From assembly GCA_026671195.1 (NCBI GenBank), contig JAPOHD010000027.1, positions 186,001-250,000 of the forward strand: a stretch of DNA of 64,000 bases, in the 5' to 3' direction. Below the pieces are notes generated by a model. It made no database searches. It had not been told where the DNA came from and saw only the letters and a program-made list of their open reading frames with translations. This document shows positions 18,593-28,705 of the stretch, one piece after another. Each line of letters opens with the position of its first letter. Position 1 is the first letter of the stretch. The position numbers were made by a program, and so were the translations under genes. The DNA is from Draconibacterium aestuarii (GTDB lineage Bacteria; Bacteroidota; Bacteroidia; Bacteroidales; Prolixibacteraceae).

Positions 18593-19717
18593 ATGGTAAT
18601 AGCTGTAAATACCCGATTACTTTTAAAAGGAAAGCTGGAGGGCATAGGCTGGTTTACTTTTGAGACTTTAAAACGGATGACCTTAAACCATCCGGAACAT
18701 GAATTCATCTTTATTTTCGACCGGCCTTATAATCAGGATTATGTGTTTGGCGAGAATGTGATACCGGTGGTTATTGGTCCGCCAGCCAGACATCCTTTTC
18801 TATGGTATTTGTGGTTCGACTACCAGGTGCCCCGAATTCTGAAAAAATACAAAGTTGATCTGTTCCTCTCACCCGATGGTTATTTGTCGCAACGCACAAA
18901 AGTACCACAATTGGCCGTAATGCACGATATTAATTTTGTGCACCGCCCCGATGATTTGCCTTGGTTAAAAGCGAAGTATTACAATTATTTTTTCCCAAAA
19001 TTTGCAAAAATTGCCAAACGTTTGGCTACGGTTTCCTTTTATTCGAAAGAAGACATCACACGTTCGTTTAAAGTGGAATACGACAAGATTGATGTGGTTT
19101 ACGACGGCATAAACCAGATATTTAAACCTATTACGGCGGAAGAAAAACAGAAGGTCAAGGATAAATATACCGATGGTTCAGAGTATTTTTTATTTGTTGG
19201 GGCACTTCATCCCCGGAAGAATGTCTGTGGGCTCTTGAATGCTTTCGATGCATTTAAAAGTATAAATGGTAATACAACCAAACTTGTTATTGTTGGTGGC
19301 GAGATGCACAAAACCGGGCCGATTTTCGATACCTACGAAAATATGCGTAGTAAAAAGGATGTTATATTTACAGGCAGGATAAGTACACAAGAGTTACACG
19401 ATGTTTTTGGTGGTGCGCTTGCTCTTACATTTGTACCTTTTTTTGAAGGATTTGGAATCCCTATTGTTGAAGCAATGAGTGCAGGAGTTCCTGTAATTTG
19501 TTCCAACACAACTTCAATCCCGGAAGTAGGTGGCAATGCTGTAATTTATGCCGATCCGCTAAAGATCGATCAGATAACTGAGGCAATGATTAAAATGCAT
19601 AATAATGAAGAACTGCGTGAAACACTCATCGAAAAAGGTTTTGTGCAAAAGAATAAGTTTAGCTGGGATGAAACTGCGCGTTTGCTTTGGATGAGTGTGG
19701 AAAGAGCCCTGCAATAA
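18593..19717 (+). CDS. GT4 family glycosyltransferase
   Basis: 374 residues. N-terminal GT-B half with VNTRLLLKGKLEGIGWFT, then FVGALHPRKNVCGLL at the start of the nucleotide-sugar domain and EGFGIPIVEAM (EX7E) as the retaining GT4 signature. Probably a mannosyl- or glucosyl-type transferase in surface polysaccharide assembly, given the divergent flippase gene. Donor and acceptor cannot be told. Confidence 0.85.
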   Translation: MVIAVNTRLLLKGKLEGIGWFTFETLKRMTLNHPEHEFIFIFDRPYNQDYVFGENVIPVVIGPPARHPFLWYLWFDYQVPRILKKYKVDLFLSPDGYLSQRTKVPQLAVMHDINFVHRPDDLPWLKAKYYNYFFPKFAKIAKRLATVSFYSKEDITRSFKVEYDKIDVVYDGINQIFKPITAEEKQKVKDKYTDGSEYFLFVGALHPRKNVCGLLNAFDAFKSINGNTTKLVIVGGEMHKTGPIFDTYENMRSKKDVIFTGRISTQELHDVFGGALALTFVPFFEGFGIPIVEAMSAGVPVICSNTTSIPEVGGNAVIYADPLKIDQITEAMIKMHNNEELRETLIEKGFVQKNKFSWDETARLLWMSVERALQ

Positions 19718-19761
19718 GCAGTGGTTGGTATCAGTGATCAGTTTTTAGTTTCCATATTAAG

Positions 19762-20373
19762 ATGATTAAACAAAAGTTACTACCCTATTTCAACGAAAAT
19801 ACAATTGAGGCAGGTTGCGATGAAGCCGGGCGTGGGTGCTTGGCCGGACCGGTTTTTGCCGCTGCTGTTATTTTACCTCCCGATTTTGAAAACGATCTTC
19901 TAAACGATTCGAAAAAACTTACCGAGAAACAACGCAATAAACTGCGTCCGGTTATTGAAGAGGAAGCGCTTGCTTGGGCTGTGGTTGCCGTTGATAATAA
20001 AGAAATCGATGAGGTAAATATTCTGAACGCTTCATTTCTGGCAATGAATCGTGCTGTTGAACAACTGAAAGTTAGTCCTGAACATCTTTTAATTGATGGA
20101 AACCGGTTTCGAACCAAAAGTACAATTCCGTATACCTGTATGATAAAAGGAGATGGCCGGTTCTATTCCATTGCGGCTGCTTCGGTTCTAGCCAAAACCT
20201 ATCGCGACGATTTTATGAAAGAAATTCATCAGGAATTTCCGGCTTACGACTGGAACAAAAATAAAGGCTATCCTACAAAAAAACACCGGGCAGGCATAAA
20301 ACAGTTTGGTACTACCAAATACCATCGAATGACGTTCCGTTTGCTGGACGAGCAGCTTTCGCTCGAATTTTAA
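19762..20373 (+). CDS. rnhB: Ribonuclease HII
   Basis: 203 residues. Cleaves RNA in RNA-DNA hybrids and excises single ribonucleotides. [15 protein letters not shown] carries the catalytic D20/E21; [13 protein letters not shown] and [12 protein letters not shown] follow. Its stop codon overlaps the stop of the convergent GH97 gene (the shared bases are 20370-20373), leaving no room for a terminator between them. Confidence 0.95.
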   Translation: MIKQKLLPYFNENTIEAGCDEAGRGCLAGPVFAAAVILPPDFENDLLNDSKKLTEKQRNKLRPVIEEEALAWAVVAVDNKEIDEVNILNASFLAMNRAVEQLKVSPEHLLIDGNRFRTKSTIPYTCMIKGDGRFYSIAAASVLAKTYRDDFMKEIHQEFPAYDWNKNKGYPTKKHRAGIKQFGTTKYHRMTFRLLDEQLSLEF

Positions 20374-22259
20374 TTTATGGCTCTGAAATGGATTGCTAAT
20401 CCTGAGTTCGCCTCTATACTAAAATCTAAATTCTTTTCAGATTCCACCTCAATATTTTCAATTTTCACTTTGGTTGTTGATTCTGAATCGGGATCGAATG
20501 AATAAATTGTTGCTTCGTATTTTTTGTTTTTATCAAGGAATTCCGTTTTTATCGAAAGGTTGCGTGGATTCTCGCCGGTAAGTGAACCTAAAAACCAGTC
20601 GTTTCCGGATCGGCGGGCAAGTGTCGCAAATTTGCCAATCTCACCTTCGAGCACTTTGGTTTCATCCCAAACGGTTGGCACATATTTAAAGAATTCAAGT
20701 TCAGGTACGAGTTGGATAAAACCATCGGAACCGGGTACACCACCAATTACATCAGAAGAATTAGGAGGTCGGTCGTACCAAAATAGAAATTGCCATGGGC
20801 TATACATCATTACGGCTTTTGCCAGTTGCGATATATGGCCACCCATTTTTTCGGTAACACGAGGTGCAAAATAACAAATGGTATTGTCTCCGGCTCCTGC
20901 CAGCATTCTTGTAAACAACGTGGTTAAAGTGTGTTCGTTTGAAGGCGATTCTTCATCGCCTCTGATTCCTTCCTGGGTCATCAGATTCGGATATGTTCGT
21001 GAAAATCCTGTTGGGCGGTATTCATCATGAATATCAACCATCAGTTTATATGTAGCCGCTTTTTTAACTGCTTCGTGCAGCCACGTAGTCCATTCTTGCG
21101 AACCTACCTGTACAAATCCGTATTTTACACCTTTTATCCCCCATGCCTGAAACAAGGGAAGAATTTCATCCAGCTGTTTTTCCAGGGCCCGGCGATTGAC
21201 ATAAAGAATGATTCCAATGTTTTTGCTTTCGGCATAGTTAATTACTTCCTGCAAATTCAGTGGACCAGGTGATCGTTTCGGATCAACGGTTACGGTAGTG
21301 GCATTCGATGCATCATCGTATTCCAAACCATACCAACCCGCATCAAATTCTACATACTGAAGACCATTATTTGCAGCAAAATCTACACAGGCCTTACCTC
21401 CCTTTGTTGTTAAAGTTACCTCTCGAATTACTTTCCCTGGTTTTATCCACGAAACATCTTCGATGGCACATTCATCGTTTAAGTTCTCCAATATGAAATT
21501 ATTCTCCAGCAACTCTGCCGCCGATTTCCCGATCATAATTGTTCGCCAGGGAGTGGTGTAAGGGAGTGCAACTTTTGGTTCGCCATGAAGTTCGGCACGT
21601 AATGAATTGTTTTTGTCACCAGTTAAAAATTTCATTCGGGCAAAGTCGGTCAGTTTCGCTTCTCCAAGTGCAACAAAATTATCTCCTGCCTCAACAACCA
21701 AGGGGCGTTCAGCCGGTTTTTCGATTGTACTGATATTTTGTTTCCTGTATGCTGATTGCGCCCTGTCTGAAACCCAGGCTGCGTAATCGTTTGTGAAATT
21801 AAATTCGCTAAGGTCACTCTCAATCAGAACAGAATCCGTTCTGTTTTCTTGAAAAAGAGAATAATTAAATGCCGCACCTTCGTTATAAACTCTGAATGTA
21901 ATGGCAAATTCCCGCTCGGGGGCTACGGTTTCTTTTAAATGAACGATTACCTGGTTGTAATTATCGCGAATTTCGGAAGACTCTCCATAAACTGGTTTCC
22001 ATACTTTATCAACTTTTGTTTCGCGAACGGAAACGATTTTTACATTCGCACCTAAATCTTGCCCGTTGTCGGTTAGTAATCCCAAAAACGAAGGCTGTAT
22101 TAGGATTTCATTTTCATAACTAACTGTGTAATAATTACCATTAGTCTCATCTATACAAAAGTTTACCACAATTTTTCCATCGGGGCTTTGAATCGAAAGG
22201 GAATGTTGTTTGCACGAAAAAAGTAATAGAAGCAATACGGAAACGATTAGGTTTTTCAT
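20370..22259 (-). CDS. GH97 family glycoside hydrolase, inverting-type pattern, lipoprotein
   Basis: 629 residues. A lipobox (LLLFSC, C16) predicts an outer- or periplasmic-face lipoprotein. The N-terminal beta-sandwich spans about 20-280, the TIM barrel about 280-530, and a C-terminal beta domain follows. At the spot where retaining GH97 enzymes carry a nucleophile Asp, this protein has Gly (GVKYGFV, G381). Glutamates are present at HDE (E413), MTQE (E430) and GDE (E436), as expected for inverting, SusB-like alpha-glucosidases (from family knowledge). It stands outside any SusCD locus. Confidence 0.88.
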   Translation of the reverse strand: MKNLIVSVLLLLLFSCKQHSLSIQSPDGKIVVNFCIDETNGNYYTVSYENEILIQPSFLGLLTDNGQDLGANVKIVSVRETKVDKVWKPVYGESSEIRDNYNQVIVHLKETVAPEREFAITFRVYNEGAAFNYSLFQENRTDSVLIESDLSEFNFTNDYAAWVSDRAQSAYRKQNISTIEKPAERPLVVEAGDNFVALGEAKLTDFARMKFLTGDKNNSLRAELHGEPKVALPYTTPWRTIMIGKSAAELLENNFILENLNDECAIEDVSWIKPGKVIREVTLTTKGGKACVDFAANNGLQYVEFDAGWYGLEYDDASNATTVTVDPKRSPGPLNLQEVINYAESKNIGIILYVNRRALEKQLDEILPLFQAWGIKGVKYGFVQVGSQEWTTWLHEAVKKAATYKLMVDIHDEYRPTGFSRTYPNLMTQEGIRGDEESPSNEHTLTTLFTRMLAGAGDNTICYFAPRVTEKMGGHISQLAKAVMMYSPWQFLFWYDRPPNSSDVIGGVPGSDGFIQLVPELEFFKYVPTVWDETKVLEGEIGKFATLARRSGNDWFLGSLTGENPRNLSIKTEFLDKNKKYEATIYSFDPDSESTTKVKIENIEVESEKNLDFSIEANSGLAIHFRAIN

Positions 22260-22397
22260 TTGATTAATATTGTCGGTTTATATTGTTGGCCGACATAAAT
22301 ATCAGAAAAAGATGCGAATTATTTTCATCAGCAGGCAACGTTTTATAATTAACTTGCATTTTAAAGGTGTAAGCATAAATAAACCAAATCGATAGTA

Positions 22398-22937
22398 GTG
22401 CAACTTCATAAATTACTTCATAAAAGTTCGAAAGGCGACAGGCGGGCGCAAAAACATTTTTTCGATTTATACGCCGACCGGCTGTTTGCAATTGCCAAAC
22501 GCTATTCGAATTCCTATGAAATGGCAGAAGAAGCTTTGTTTCAGGCATTTCTGAAAATATTTGAAAAACTGTCCGACTTTGAATTTATAAATGAAGCTGC
22601 ATTAATTGGGTGGTTGAAACGTATTGTTATCAATCAGGCTTTAATGGACAGGCGAAAGGAGATGAACACACTTTACAAACTTGAAACAATTGACGAAGAA
22701 CGACACGATACTTTGTATTTCGATAAAACAAACGAGGAAACTCTGATTGAGCTGGTAAATGAATTGCCCGATGGTTACAAAACCGTTTTTTTGATGAATG
22801 TGGTTGATGGTTATGCGCACAAAGAAATTGCTGAGATTTTAGGAATTACAGAAGGTACATCGCGCTCGCAATTTTTTAAGGCACGTAAATTATTACAAAA
22901 GAAAATTAATCAGGAATATGTGCAATCTGGAACATAA
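22398..22937 (+). CDS. ECF-type RNA polymerase sigma factor
   Basis: 179 residues with a GTG start. Region 2 (FFDLYADRLFAIAKRYS, EEALFQAFLKIFEKL) and region 4 (LPDGYKTVFLMNVVDGYAHKEIAEILGI) are clear. It begins a three-gene set: its 3' end overlaps the next gene by 20 nt, an arrangement usual for a sigma factor and its regulator. It does not lie next to a SusC gene, unlike the sigma gene at 43448. Confidence 0.9.
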   Translation: MQLHKLLHKSSKGDRRAQKHFFDLYADRLFAIAKRYSNSYEMAEEALFQAFLKIFEKLSDFEFINEAALIGWLKRIVINQALMDRRKEMNTLYKLETIDEERHDTLYFDKTNEETLIELVNELPDGYKTVFLMNVVDGYAHKEIAEILGITEGTSRSQFFKARKLLQKKINQEYVQSGT

Positions 22938-23610
22938 TATTAAAGAGGCCTTTGACGGACAGGAAGCCCGAACAAAACTTGCTGATAAAAAAAGTATGTG
23001 GAACCGTTTGGAAAATGAAATGCGACCACAAAAAGGAGTTGCTTTATTTTGGCGTGTTGCTGCCCTATTCCTGGGATTTTTAGTTGTAACCGGTGCCGGT
23101 GCCGCCCTGAATATGCGGGTAAAACAACAAAATACCCTTGAATTACTGAAGATTGAGAATGAAAAAATGGTCGCTATCATTGATTCTTTATATTCGATTC
23201 CTGCCCAAAAGGAGACAGAGATTGTTGAAAAAGAGAAAATTGTATATCGGTATAAAACGGTTATTCAAAAAAGTGCCGGTGTTAACAATGAATGGAAAAA
23301 GAAATACCTGAGTTTAGTTGATTCAACAGAAACAATATTGGCAAGCGTGCAGGAAGAATACAAGCATGAAATTACGCAATTGTCAAGGGAATTAGCTGAA
23401 GCAAAACAAGAACTTGCCAGAATTAAGCCTGATTTGAAAGAGCATTCAGTGAGCAAGGAAGCGGCTCCTTTTCATTTAAAAAGTGAACGAATTGAAGTTG
23501 ATGTTCCCAAAAAACCATCGGTAAAGGATCCGGAAATGGAAATGAAAATATTTCAGAAAAACTTTATAGAAAACAGAAACAATTTAAACCGTACAATTTT
23601 TAAACAATAA
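22918..23610 (+). CDS. Single-pass membrane coiled-coil protein, candidate anti-sigma factor
   Basis: 230 residues, not assigned to a named family. About 40 cytoplasmic residues (helix with SMWNRLENEM, typical of short anti-sigma regions in this phylum) precede one membrane segment at about 44-64. A long outside part follows, with coiled coil about 70-95 and 125-170 (LSRELAEAKQELARI), and a basic tail. The 20-nt overlap with the sigma gene implies coupled translation. A role in holding that sigma factor is inference; no zinc-binding HxxxCxxC motif is present. Confidence 0.72.
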   Translation: MCNLEHNIKEAFDGQEARTKLADKKSMWNRLENEMRPQKGVALFWRVAALFLGFLVVTGAGAALNMRVKQQNTLELLKIENEKMVAIIDSLYSIPAQKETEIVEKEKIVYRYKTVIQKSAGVNNEWKKKYLSLVDSTETILASVQEEYKHEITQLSRELAEAKQELARIKPDLKEHSVSKEAAPFHLKSERIEVDVPKKPSVKDPEMEMKIFQKNFIENRNNLNRTIFKQ

Positions 23611-23613
23611 GCC

Positions 23614-24651
23614 ATGAAAACAGTTAAGACAATTTTTCTTTTCATTCTTTTACTCCTTTTTTCTATTTCAGTATCGGCTATGGCCGGGTATTACAAAGGC
23701 GATACAATCAGGTACAAGTTTGATAAAATGCTGGTTGAAGTGAGTACTACAGATGCCATACAAAAAGGGCTGCAAATTGACTCTAATTCAGATCGGATAA
23801 AACAAATCCAGAAGATTTTGAATGAAATTTCGATTGATCAGCCTGCCAAAGATGAACGTGTGACCATCAGTTTTAAAGAAATGGGAGACGATTTGTATGT
23901 CTGGAATTACAAGGAGGTGGAACTGGAGCGCAGCAAAAGAAATAGAAAAACACTTGTGGTTTTCGAAGATGGGACAACTTTTGAAAAGGACTTTGGCCGG
24001 TACTGTATTACTTTTTTGTTTAAAGATATAGAGACCAATGTATTTACTGATGACCTGGCAGACTTAGAACTCCTTTTAGCTGATGAATTTGTAACTAAAA
24101 TTAAACATGCAGAACAGTTTATGAACGGGAAGTTTGGAGCAAAGTATAAAAAAGGGATCAATGCCTGGCTTGATTTACGCAGTGATGAAGTAAAAGGATA
24201 TTTTCAAAACAATACCAGTAAAAATTTGGATATGCTTCTCCTATCGGGAGGAATTGGATCGGGATGGATAAAAAATACGTTTGTTTCGGACATTCATTTT
24301 AGGCTTGGTGTTTCGTTTAGTCAAAAAGGGATGTTCAAAAACATGTACGCGGTAGATTACAACCTCATGTACGATTTTTCAGAATCGAATGAAAACAAGT
24401 TTTATGAGTTAAACCATTTTCTTTCGTTAACATGGGAGCATAATTTTTCGAATACTCCGGAGCTTGATAAATGGTACGGATTTTCCTTTGGGTATCTTGT
24501 AAAACGAAACAACGATTTTTTTAAGGAGAATACGTTTAAAGTTGCCGTGAATAAGAAGATTAACGACACATTTATAATAAAACCGGAATTGTATTTTAAT
24601 GATTTCTTTAAGAATATTTACCCGGGGGTTCGCCTGTCGGTAGCATTTTAA
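23614..24651 (+). CDS. Exported protein of unknown function, possible outer-membrane barrel
   Basis: 345 residues. N-terminal signal peptide (ILLLLFSISVSAMAG), then a mixed region of ~190 residues. The C-terminal half has alternating hydrophobic strands and ends in a terminal Phe (GVRLSVAF), like outer-membrane proteins. Starts 3 bp after the coiled-coil protein gene, so it is the third member of the sigma-led set. It could be the outer-surface partner sensed by, or controlled through, the sigma/anti-sigma pair. I do not recognise a family. Confidence 0.7.
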   Translation: MKTVKTIFLFILLLLFSISVSAMAGYYKGDTIRYKFDKMLVEVSTTDAIQKGLQIDSNSDRIKQIQKILNEISIDQPAKDERVTISFKEMGDDLYVWNYKEVELERSKRNRKTLVVFEDGTTFEKDFGRYCITFLFKDIETNVFTDDLADLELLLADEFVTKIKHAEQFMNGKFGAKYKKGINAWLDLRSDEVKGYFQNNTSKNLDMLLLSGGIGSGWIKNTFVSDIHFRLGVSFSQKGMFKNMYAVDYNLMYDFSESNENKFYELNHFLSLTWEHNFSNTPELDKWYGFSFGYLVKRNNDFFKENTFKVAVNKKINDTFIIKPELYFNDFFKNIYPGVRLSVAF

Positions 24652-24676
24652 GCACAGAAAACAATTAAACAGCTAG

Positions 24677-24704
24677 GGGAGACAATAAACGGTCTCCCTT
24701 TTTT
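24677..24704 (+). terminator. Terminator after the sigma-led set
   Basis: A 7-bp stem (GGGAGAC / GTCTCCC), 8-nt loop and six T. The T run overlaps the stop codon of the convergent phosphatidylserine decarboxylase gene. Confidence 0.85.
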
Positions 24705-25701
24705 ACGAGGCTATATTTTCGCCCATTCGAACAGTGGTTTCTAAACCATTTTTTGTGTTCGAGATCAGATCTTTATCGAAAATAATTTTCCCTTTTTCGA
24801 AAAGGATAACCAGCGTAGATCCGCCAAAAGCAAAGTAGCCCTTTTCTTCGCCTTTTGTAATTTCTGAATTGCCCCGGTACGTTTGAATTATACTGCCAAC
24901 CATTGTGGCACCAACATCCGAAATTAACAGGTCTCCGTATTCTTGAGTCTTCAGAGTGCAGTATTCGCGGTAGTTCTCGCAGAAAATTTTAAGGCTGCCT
25001 TGCAGCGCCAAAGGCGAAACCGAAAAATAATACCCTTTTATAGGGACTGAAGCGGAAACGTTTCCTGAAGCCGGGAAGTGAAAGCGATGATAATCGGCCG
25101 GGGCAAGCCGGATAATAGCCATTGCACCACCTTCGTATTTTTTTGCCAGTTCTTCGTTTTGTAAAAAGGAACTTAGCGTAAATTCCGATCCTTTGATAAA
25201 AAAATTAGGTACGTCATTTAACGATTGAAAAACCAATATTTTCCCATCGGCCGGCGATACAATATTTTCGCCGATTTGCCGCGCATCTTTTTTTAATTTC
25301 CGGGCAAAAAAGTGGTTGAATGTTTTGAATTGAGAAGCGTCGCTAATCTGACATTCGTCTAAATTGATGTTGTGTTCATGTACAAATTTTTTAATACGCT
25401 TGGCCGAGAGTCTGGTGTCCATATACCAACCACCAAGCTGCGATACAAGCTTACGCTTAAACAATATATGCAGTGCGGCTTTTCCTGTTGACGACGAATA
25501 CAACCATTTTAATAAGCCTTCGCTCGGAACGTTTTCAGTTCTTGTTTCTTGGCTTGTTCTGTCGATATATGATATTGTATTCATTTTAGGTTGTTCTACA
25601 TTGTTTTTGATATTTTTGTTATTGTCAGTGTTCTCTGACTCCGAATCTTGCCGGCACGAAAAAAGTGCCAAAAGCACGAATGCAAAACTTAGATTTTTCA
25701 T
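24703..25701 (-). CDS. psd: Phosphatidylserine decarboxylase proenzyme with N-terminal lipoprotein-like signal
   Basis: 332 residues. Converts phosphatidylserine to phosphatidylethanolamine; self-cleaves to form a pyruvoyl group. Processing motif GGST at 293-296 (cut before S295). SPADG (D151) and DYHRFHFP (H205, H208) supply the other triad members. Oddly, the ORF starts with a perfect lipoprotein signal (LLALFSC, C16) and an Asn/Glu-rich spacer. The usual family start would be M40 (ATG at 25584). Either the enzyme is exported and lipid-anchored or the start is the inner ATG. It lies 21 bp downstream of rnhA on the same strand. Confidence 0.88.
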   Translation of the reverse strand: MKNLSFAFVLLALFSCRQDSESENTDNNKNIKNNVEQPKMNTISYIDRTSQETRTENVPSEGLLKWLYSSSTGKAALHILFKRKLVSQLGGWYMDTRLSAKRIKKFVHEHNINLDECQISDASQFKTFNHFFARKLKKDARQIGENIVSPADGKILVFQSLNDVPNFFIKGSEFTLSSFLQNEELAKKYEGGAMAIIRLAPADYHRFHFPASGNVSASVPIKGYYFSVSPLALQGSLKIFCENYREYCTLKTQEYGDLLISDVGATMVGSIIQTYRGNSEITKGEEKGYFAFGGSTLVILFEKGKIIFDKDLISNTKNGLETTVRMGENIAS

Positions 25702-25722
25702 AAAAATGCAATATAATCAATT

Positions 25723-26184
25723 TTACTCTGGTTTGTATCCTGTATCGGTGAGGAGGTTTGGTTGCATGGAAGCTTCTACTGCCAGTTCGTCACAGCGCTC
25801 GTTTAGTGGGTTGTTGGCGTGCCCTTTTACCCAGATAAATTTTACCACATGTTTTCTGTAAATCCCGAGGAAACGCATCCAGAGATCAGGATTTTTTTTC
25901 CCTTTAAAACGTGTTTTTACCCAATTAAATACCCAGCCTTTGGTGACCGAGTCGGCAACATATTTCGAGTCGGTGTAAATGGTTACGTCACAACCTTCAA
26001 TTTTTAAGGTTTCTAAAGCCACAATTACAGCCAGCAATTCCATGCGATTATTTGTGGTTAATTTATAGCCTTCAGAGAGTTCTTTGCGGTGTTCTCCCGA
26101 AAGCATTACTACTCCGTATCCACCCGGACCCGGATTTCCGCGAGCCGCACCGTCGGTGTATATAGTTATTTTGGGTCGAGCCAT
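25723..26184 (-). CDS. rnhA: Ribonuclease HI
   Basis: 153 residues. Degrades RNA in RNA-DNA hybrids. IYTDGAARGNPGPGG (D11), NRMELLAV (E49) and YTDSKYV (D72) give the DED active-site set; HANNPLNERCDELA carries the last Asp. The WVKGH segment is also typical. It precedes the decarboxylase gene by 21 bp, so the two are probably one transcript. The window thus has both RNase H types. Confidence 0.95.
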   Translation of the reverse strand: MARPKITIYTDGAARGNPGPGGYGVVMLSGEHRKELSEGYKLTTNNRMELLAVIVALETLKIEGCDVTIYTDSKYVADSVTKGWVFNWVKTRFKGKKNPDLWMRFLGIYRKHVVKFIWVKGHANNPLNERCDELAVEASMQPNLLTDTGYKPE

Positions 26185-26255
26185 GTTTTTAAAAAGTACT
26201 GAGATTGTAATTACAAAGAAGTGAGTATTATTCTAAATAAACAAACATACAAAAC

Positions 26256-26283
26256 AAAACCCCGCCATAAATGACGAGGTTTT
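26256..26283 (-). terminator. Terminator after the S46 peptidase gene
   Basis: On the minus strand a stem AAAACC.CG / CGGGGTTTT (one bulged base, about 8 bp) around ~10 nt, followed by a T-rich stretch (TTTTGTTTTG). It lies 21 nt past the peptidase stop. Confidence 0.75.
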
Positions 26284-26303
26284 ACAGTTATATAAGTTTC
26301 TTG

Positions 26304-28457
26304 TTATCTTCTTATTTCCATTTCGTCGATCAGGTTTTGTGCGCCGGCATAAACATCAATTACCCATAGCACAAAACGAATATCAACGTTGATACAGCGT
26401 TGCAGATTTTCTTCAAAATCAAGGTCGCCACTCATGGCTTCCCAGTTTCCGTCGAAAGCAACACCAATTAGTTCTCCCTTGCCATTAATGACAGGGCTCC
26501 CCGAGTTTCCCCCTGTAATGTCGTTGTCGGTTAAGAAACAGGCATGTAGTTTGCCATCAGCAGCGGCATAATCGCCATAGTTTTTGTCAAGAAGAAGTTC
26601 TTTCATTCTGGCAGGAACATCAAATTCGTAATCGCCCGGAATTTCTTTCTCCAAATAACCATCGGTGGTTGTGTAATATTTATAGAGAACACCATCGCGA
26701 GGATCGTACGATTTTACAGTTCCGTAAGTTAAGCGCATGGTGGAGTTTGCATCCGGATAAAAGTCTTTGTCGGGCTGCATTTCCATTAATCCGGCAACAA
26801 ACAGGCGACGGCCTTTTTCCAGTTGTTCTCCACTGCCAGCCTGTTCTTTCGAAATCTCACGGAATTTATCAAAAATGGCTGTTGCAGCCTGGAAAACCAT
26901 ATCTTTTTCCAATACTTTTAAAGACGGATTGTCTAAGAAAGCGGTCAACTCTTCTTTACTGTCGAAAATCGATTTCTGAAACATTTTTGCTGCGTATTTC
27001 TCAAAATCGCCTTTGTATTTTTTCTCTATTTCAGCATAAAACTCAGGGTGAAATCTTGAACTGGTTTTATCCGCATAAATTTTCATTAATGCTCCGGCAG
27101 TTTTTTCATCGGTTTTGGCATCGTAATCTTTAAAATAATCATCCAATGCCATTTTCATTTTTTCGCTTACTTTGGCAATTTTATCCTTGTTTTCCTCCGG
27201 TTTTTCCAACAGATCGGTCAAGACCTGTGCACGGTTTGCAAACAAAAATATTTCCGGCCCCATCAGCAAGGCTTCCATCATATACTGGCGTGCTTTGCTT
27301 GCTTCGATATCCTGGTAACTCTCTTCAATTAATTTTAAAGTTTCACCATACTTGGCTTTACGACTTGCATCGGCATTTACCCAGGCAGTAAATTCATCTT
27401 CCAGTTCTTTTTTCTGGGCAATAATTTTCAGGTGGTCCAAAGCCTCGTTTTGGCCAATTGCATTTTTGTAATAGTTGGCACTTCGGGCGTGTTTCGATGC
27501 ATACTGAATTTTTGCTTTTTGACTGGTTGCCATATACTCAGCAATAATATCCAGTTTCTTTTCGCGCACTTCAATTCGCGATGCGTTGGTTACCTTCATC
27601 GTATAATCAATACCGTACGAAGTTTTGTATCGGTTCGTGCTTCCCGGGTAACCAAATACCATTGCAAAATCTCCTTCTTCAACTCCTTTTAGCGAAATCG
27701 GTAAAAAGTGTTTGGGTTGGTATGGGATATTTTCTTCCGAATATTCGGCAGGTTTTCCATCAGGACCTGAATACACACGGAACATCGAAAAATCGTTGGT
27801 ATGACGTGGCCACATCCAGTTATCGGTGTCGCCACCAAATTTTCCGAGCGCTTGTGGAGGTGCGCCTACCAAACGAATATCTTTAAATGTTTCGGTTACA
27901 AAAAGAAAATATTGATTGGCGTTAAAAAAGTCGCGAATGTATACTTCGTAATCTGTATCACCCTGTGCTTCTTTTTCCAGTTTATTCGATACTTCGCTGA
28001 TTTTACGCGACCTCTCGGCTTCACTCATGTCGTCAGTAAGGTCCGCTAAAACTTTATCGGTAACATCTTCAACACGAACAAGAAAAGTTACTGTTTTGCC
28101 CGGATTTGGAAGCTCTTCTTCCTTCGACATGGCCCAAAAACCATCTTGCAGGTAGTCGTGTTCAACGCTTGAATGATTCTGAATTTCGCCAAATCCACAG
28201 TGGTGATTGGTTAATAATAATCCATCTTTCGAAATTACTTCGGCAGTACACGAGCCGCGGTCAAGGGCAACTATTGCATCTTTCAGGCTCGAATTGTTAA
28301 TGCTGTAAATATCTTCAGCACTTAACTCGCAGCCCATTTTTTGCATGGTGTTTATATTCAGTTTGTGAATAAGTGAAGGCAGCCACATTCCTTCGTCGGC
28401 CACTGCTGTACTGTAGATAAATACAGAAAGTAGCAGTATTAAATTAAACTTTCTCAT
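26304..28457 (-). CDS. S46 family dipeptidyl-peptidase, DPP7-like
   Basis: 717 residues with a signal peptide (STAVA cleavage region). Releases N-terminal dipeptides from oligopeptides in the periplasm, a main amino-acid supply route of asaccharolytic Bacteroidota. Chymotrypsin-like motifs: TNHHCGFG (H85/H86), DTDNWMWPRH (Asp), GGNSGSPV (S652). The S1-pocket position corresponding to residue 673 of P. gingivalis DPP11 is Gly (FDGNWE, G670). As I recall the family, Gly marks DPP7-type enzymes preferring hydrophobic P1 residues and Arg marks acidic-specific DPP11. It has its own promoter and terminator. Confidence 0.9.
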   Translation of the reverse strand: MRKFNLILLLSVFIYSTAVADEGMWLPSLIHKLNINTMQKMGCELSAEDIYSINNSSLKDAIVALDRGSCTAEVISKDGLLLTNHHCGFGEIQNHSSVEHDYLQDGFWAMSKEEELPNPGKTVTFLVRVEDVTDKVLADLTDDMSEAERSRKISEVSNKLEKEAQGDTDYEVYIRDFFNANQYFLFVTETFKDIRLVGAPPQALGKFGGDTDNWMWPRHTNDFSMFRVYSGPDGKPAEYSEENIPYQPKHFLPISLKGVEEGDFAMVFGYPGSTNRYKTSYGIDYTMKVTNASRIEVREKKLDIIAEYMATSQKAKIQYASKHARSANYYKNAIGQNEALDHLKIIAQKKELEDEFTAWVNADASRKAKYGETLKLIEESYQDIEASKARQYMMEALLMGPEIFLFANRAQVLTDLLEKPEENKDKIAKVSEKMKMALDDYFKDYDAKTDEKTAGALMKIYADKTSSRFHPEFYAEIEKKYKGDFEKYAAKMFQKSIFDSKEELTAFLDNPSLKVLEKDMVFQAATAIFDKFREISKEQAGSGEQLEKGRRLFVAGLMEMQPDKDFYPDANSTMRLTYGTVKSYDPRDGVLYKYYTTTDGYLEKEIPGDYEFDVPARMKELLLDKNYGDYAAADGKLHACFLTDNDITGGNSGSPVINGKGELIGVAFDGNWEAMSGDLDFEENLQRCINVDIRFVLWVIDVYAGAQNLIDEMEIRR

Positions 28458-28494
28458 ATTGTATTAATTGTTTGTATCCTTTTTTTTGAATGTG

Positions 28495-28523
28495 CAAATA
28501 TAGTTTTTCAATTGTCTTTACAA
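28495..28523 (-). promoter_or_regulatory. Promoter of the S46 peptidase gene
   Basis: Minus strand: TTG (28521-28523), an 18-nt spacer, TATATTTG (28495-28502). Full match to the Bacteroidota -33/-7 consensus, 37 nt before the ATG at 28457. Confidence 0.72.
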
Positions 28524-28705
28524 TGTGATATCTCTCGCTTTTGTTCATTGCAATTAACTGAACATGGCATTTAAAACAGATAAAAACATGGACAAAATCA
28601 GGAAAATCAAAAGGCTTTCTTTTGTTTAATCGATTTGGTCAACACAATTTGTATATAAAAGGATTTAGTAATTACATTTAAACCTTTATATTAAACAAAA
28701 AAATC

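Noticed and set aside
28542-28564. TGTTCA...TGAACA inverted repeat upstream of the S46 and SRPBCC genes
   Set aside because: Only 6-bp arms in AT-rich DNA and outside the S46 promoter; could be chance, so not called as an operator.
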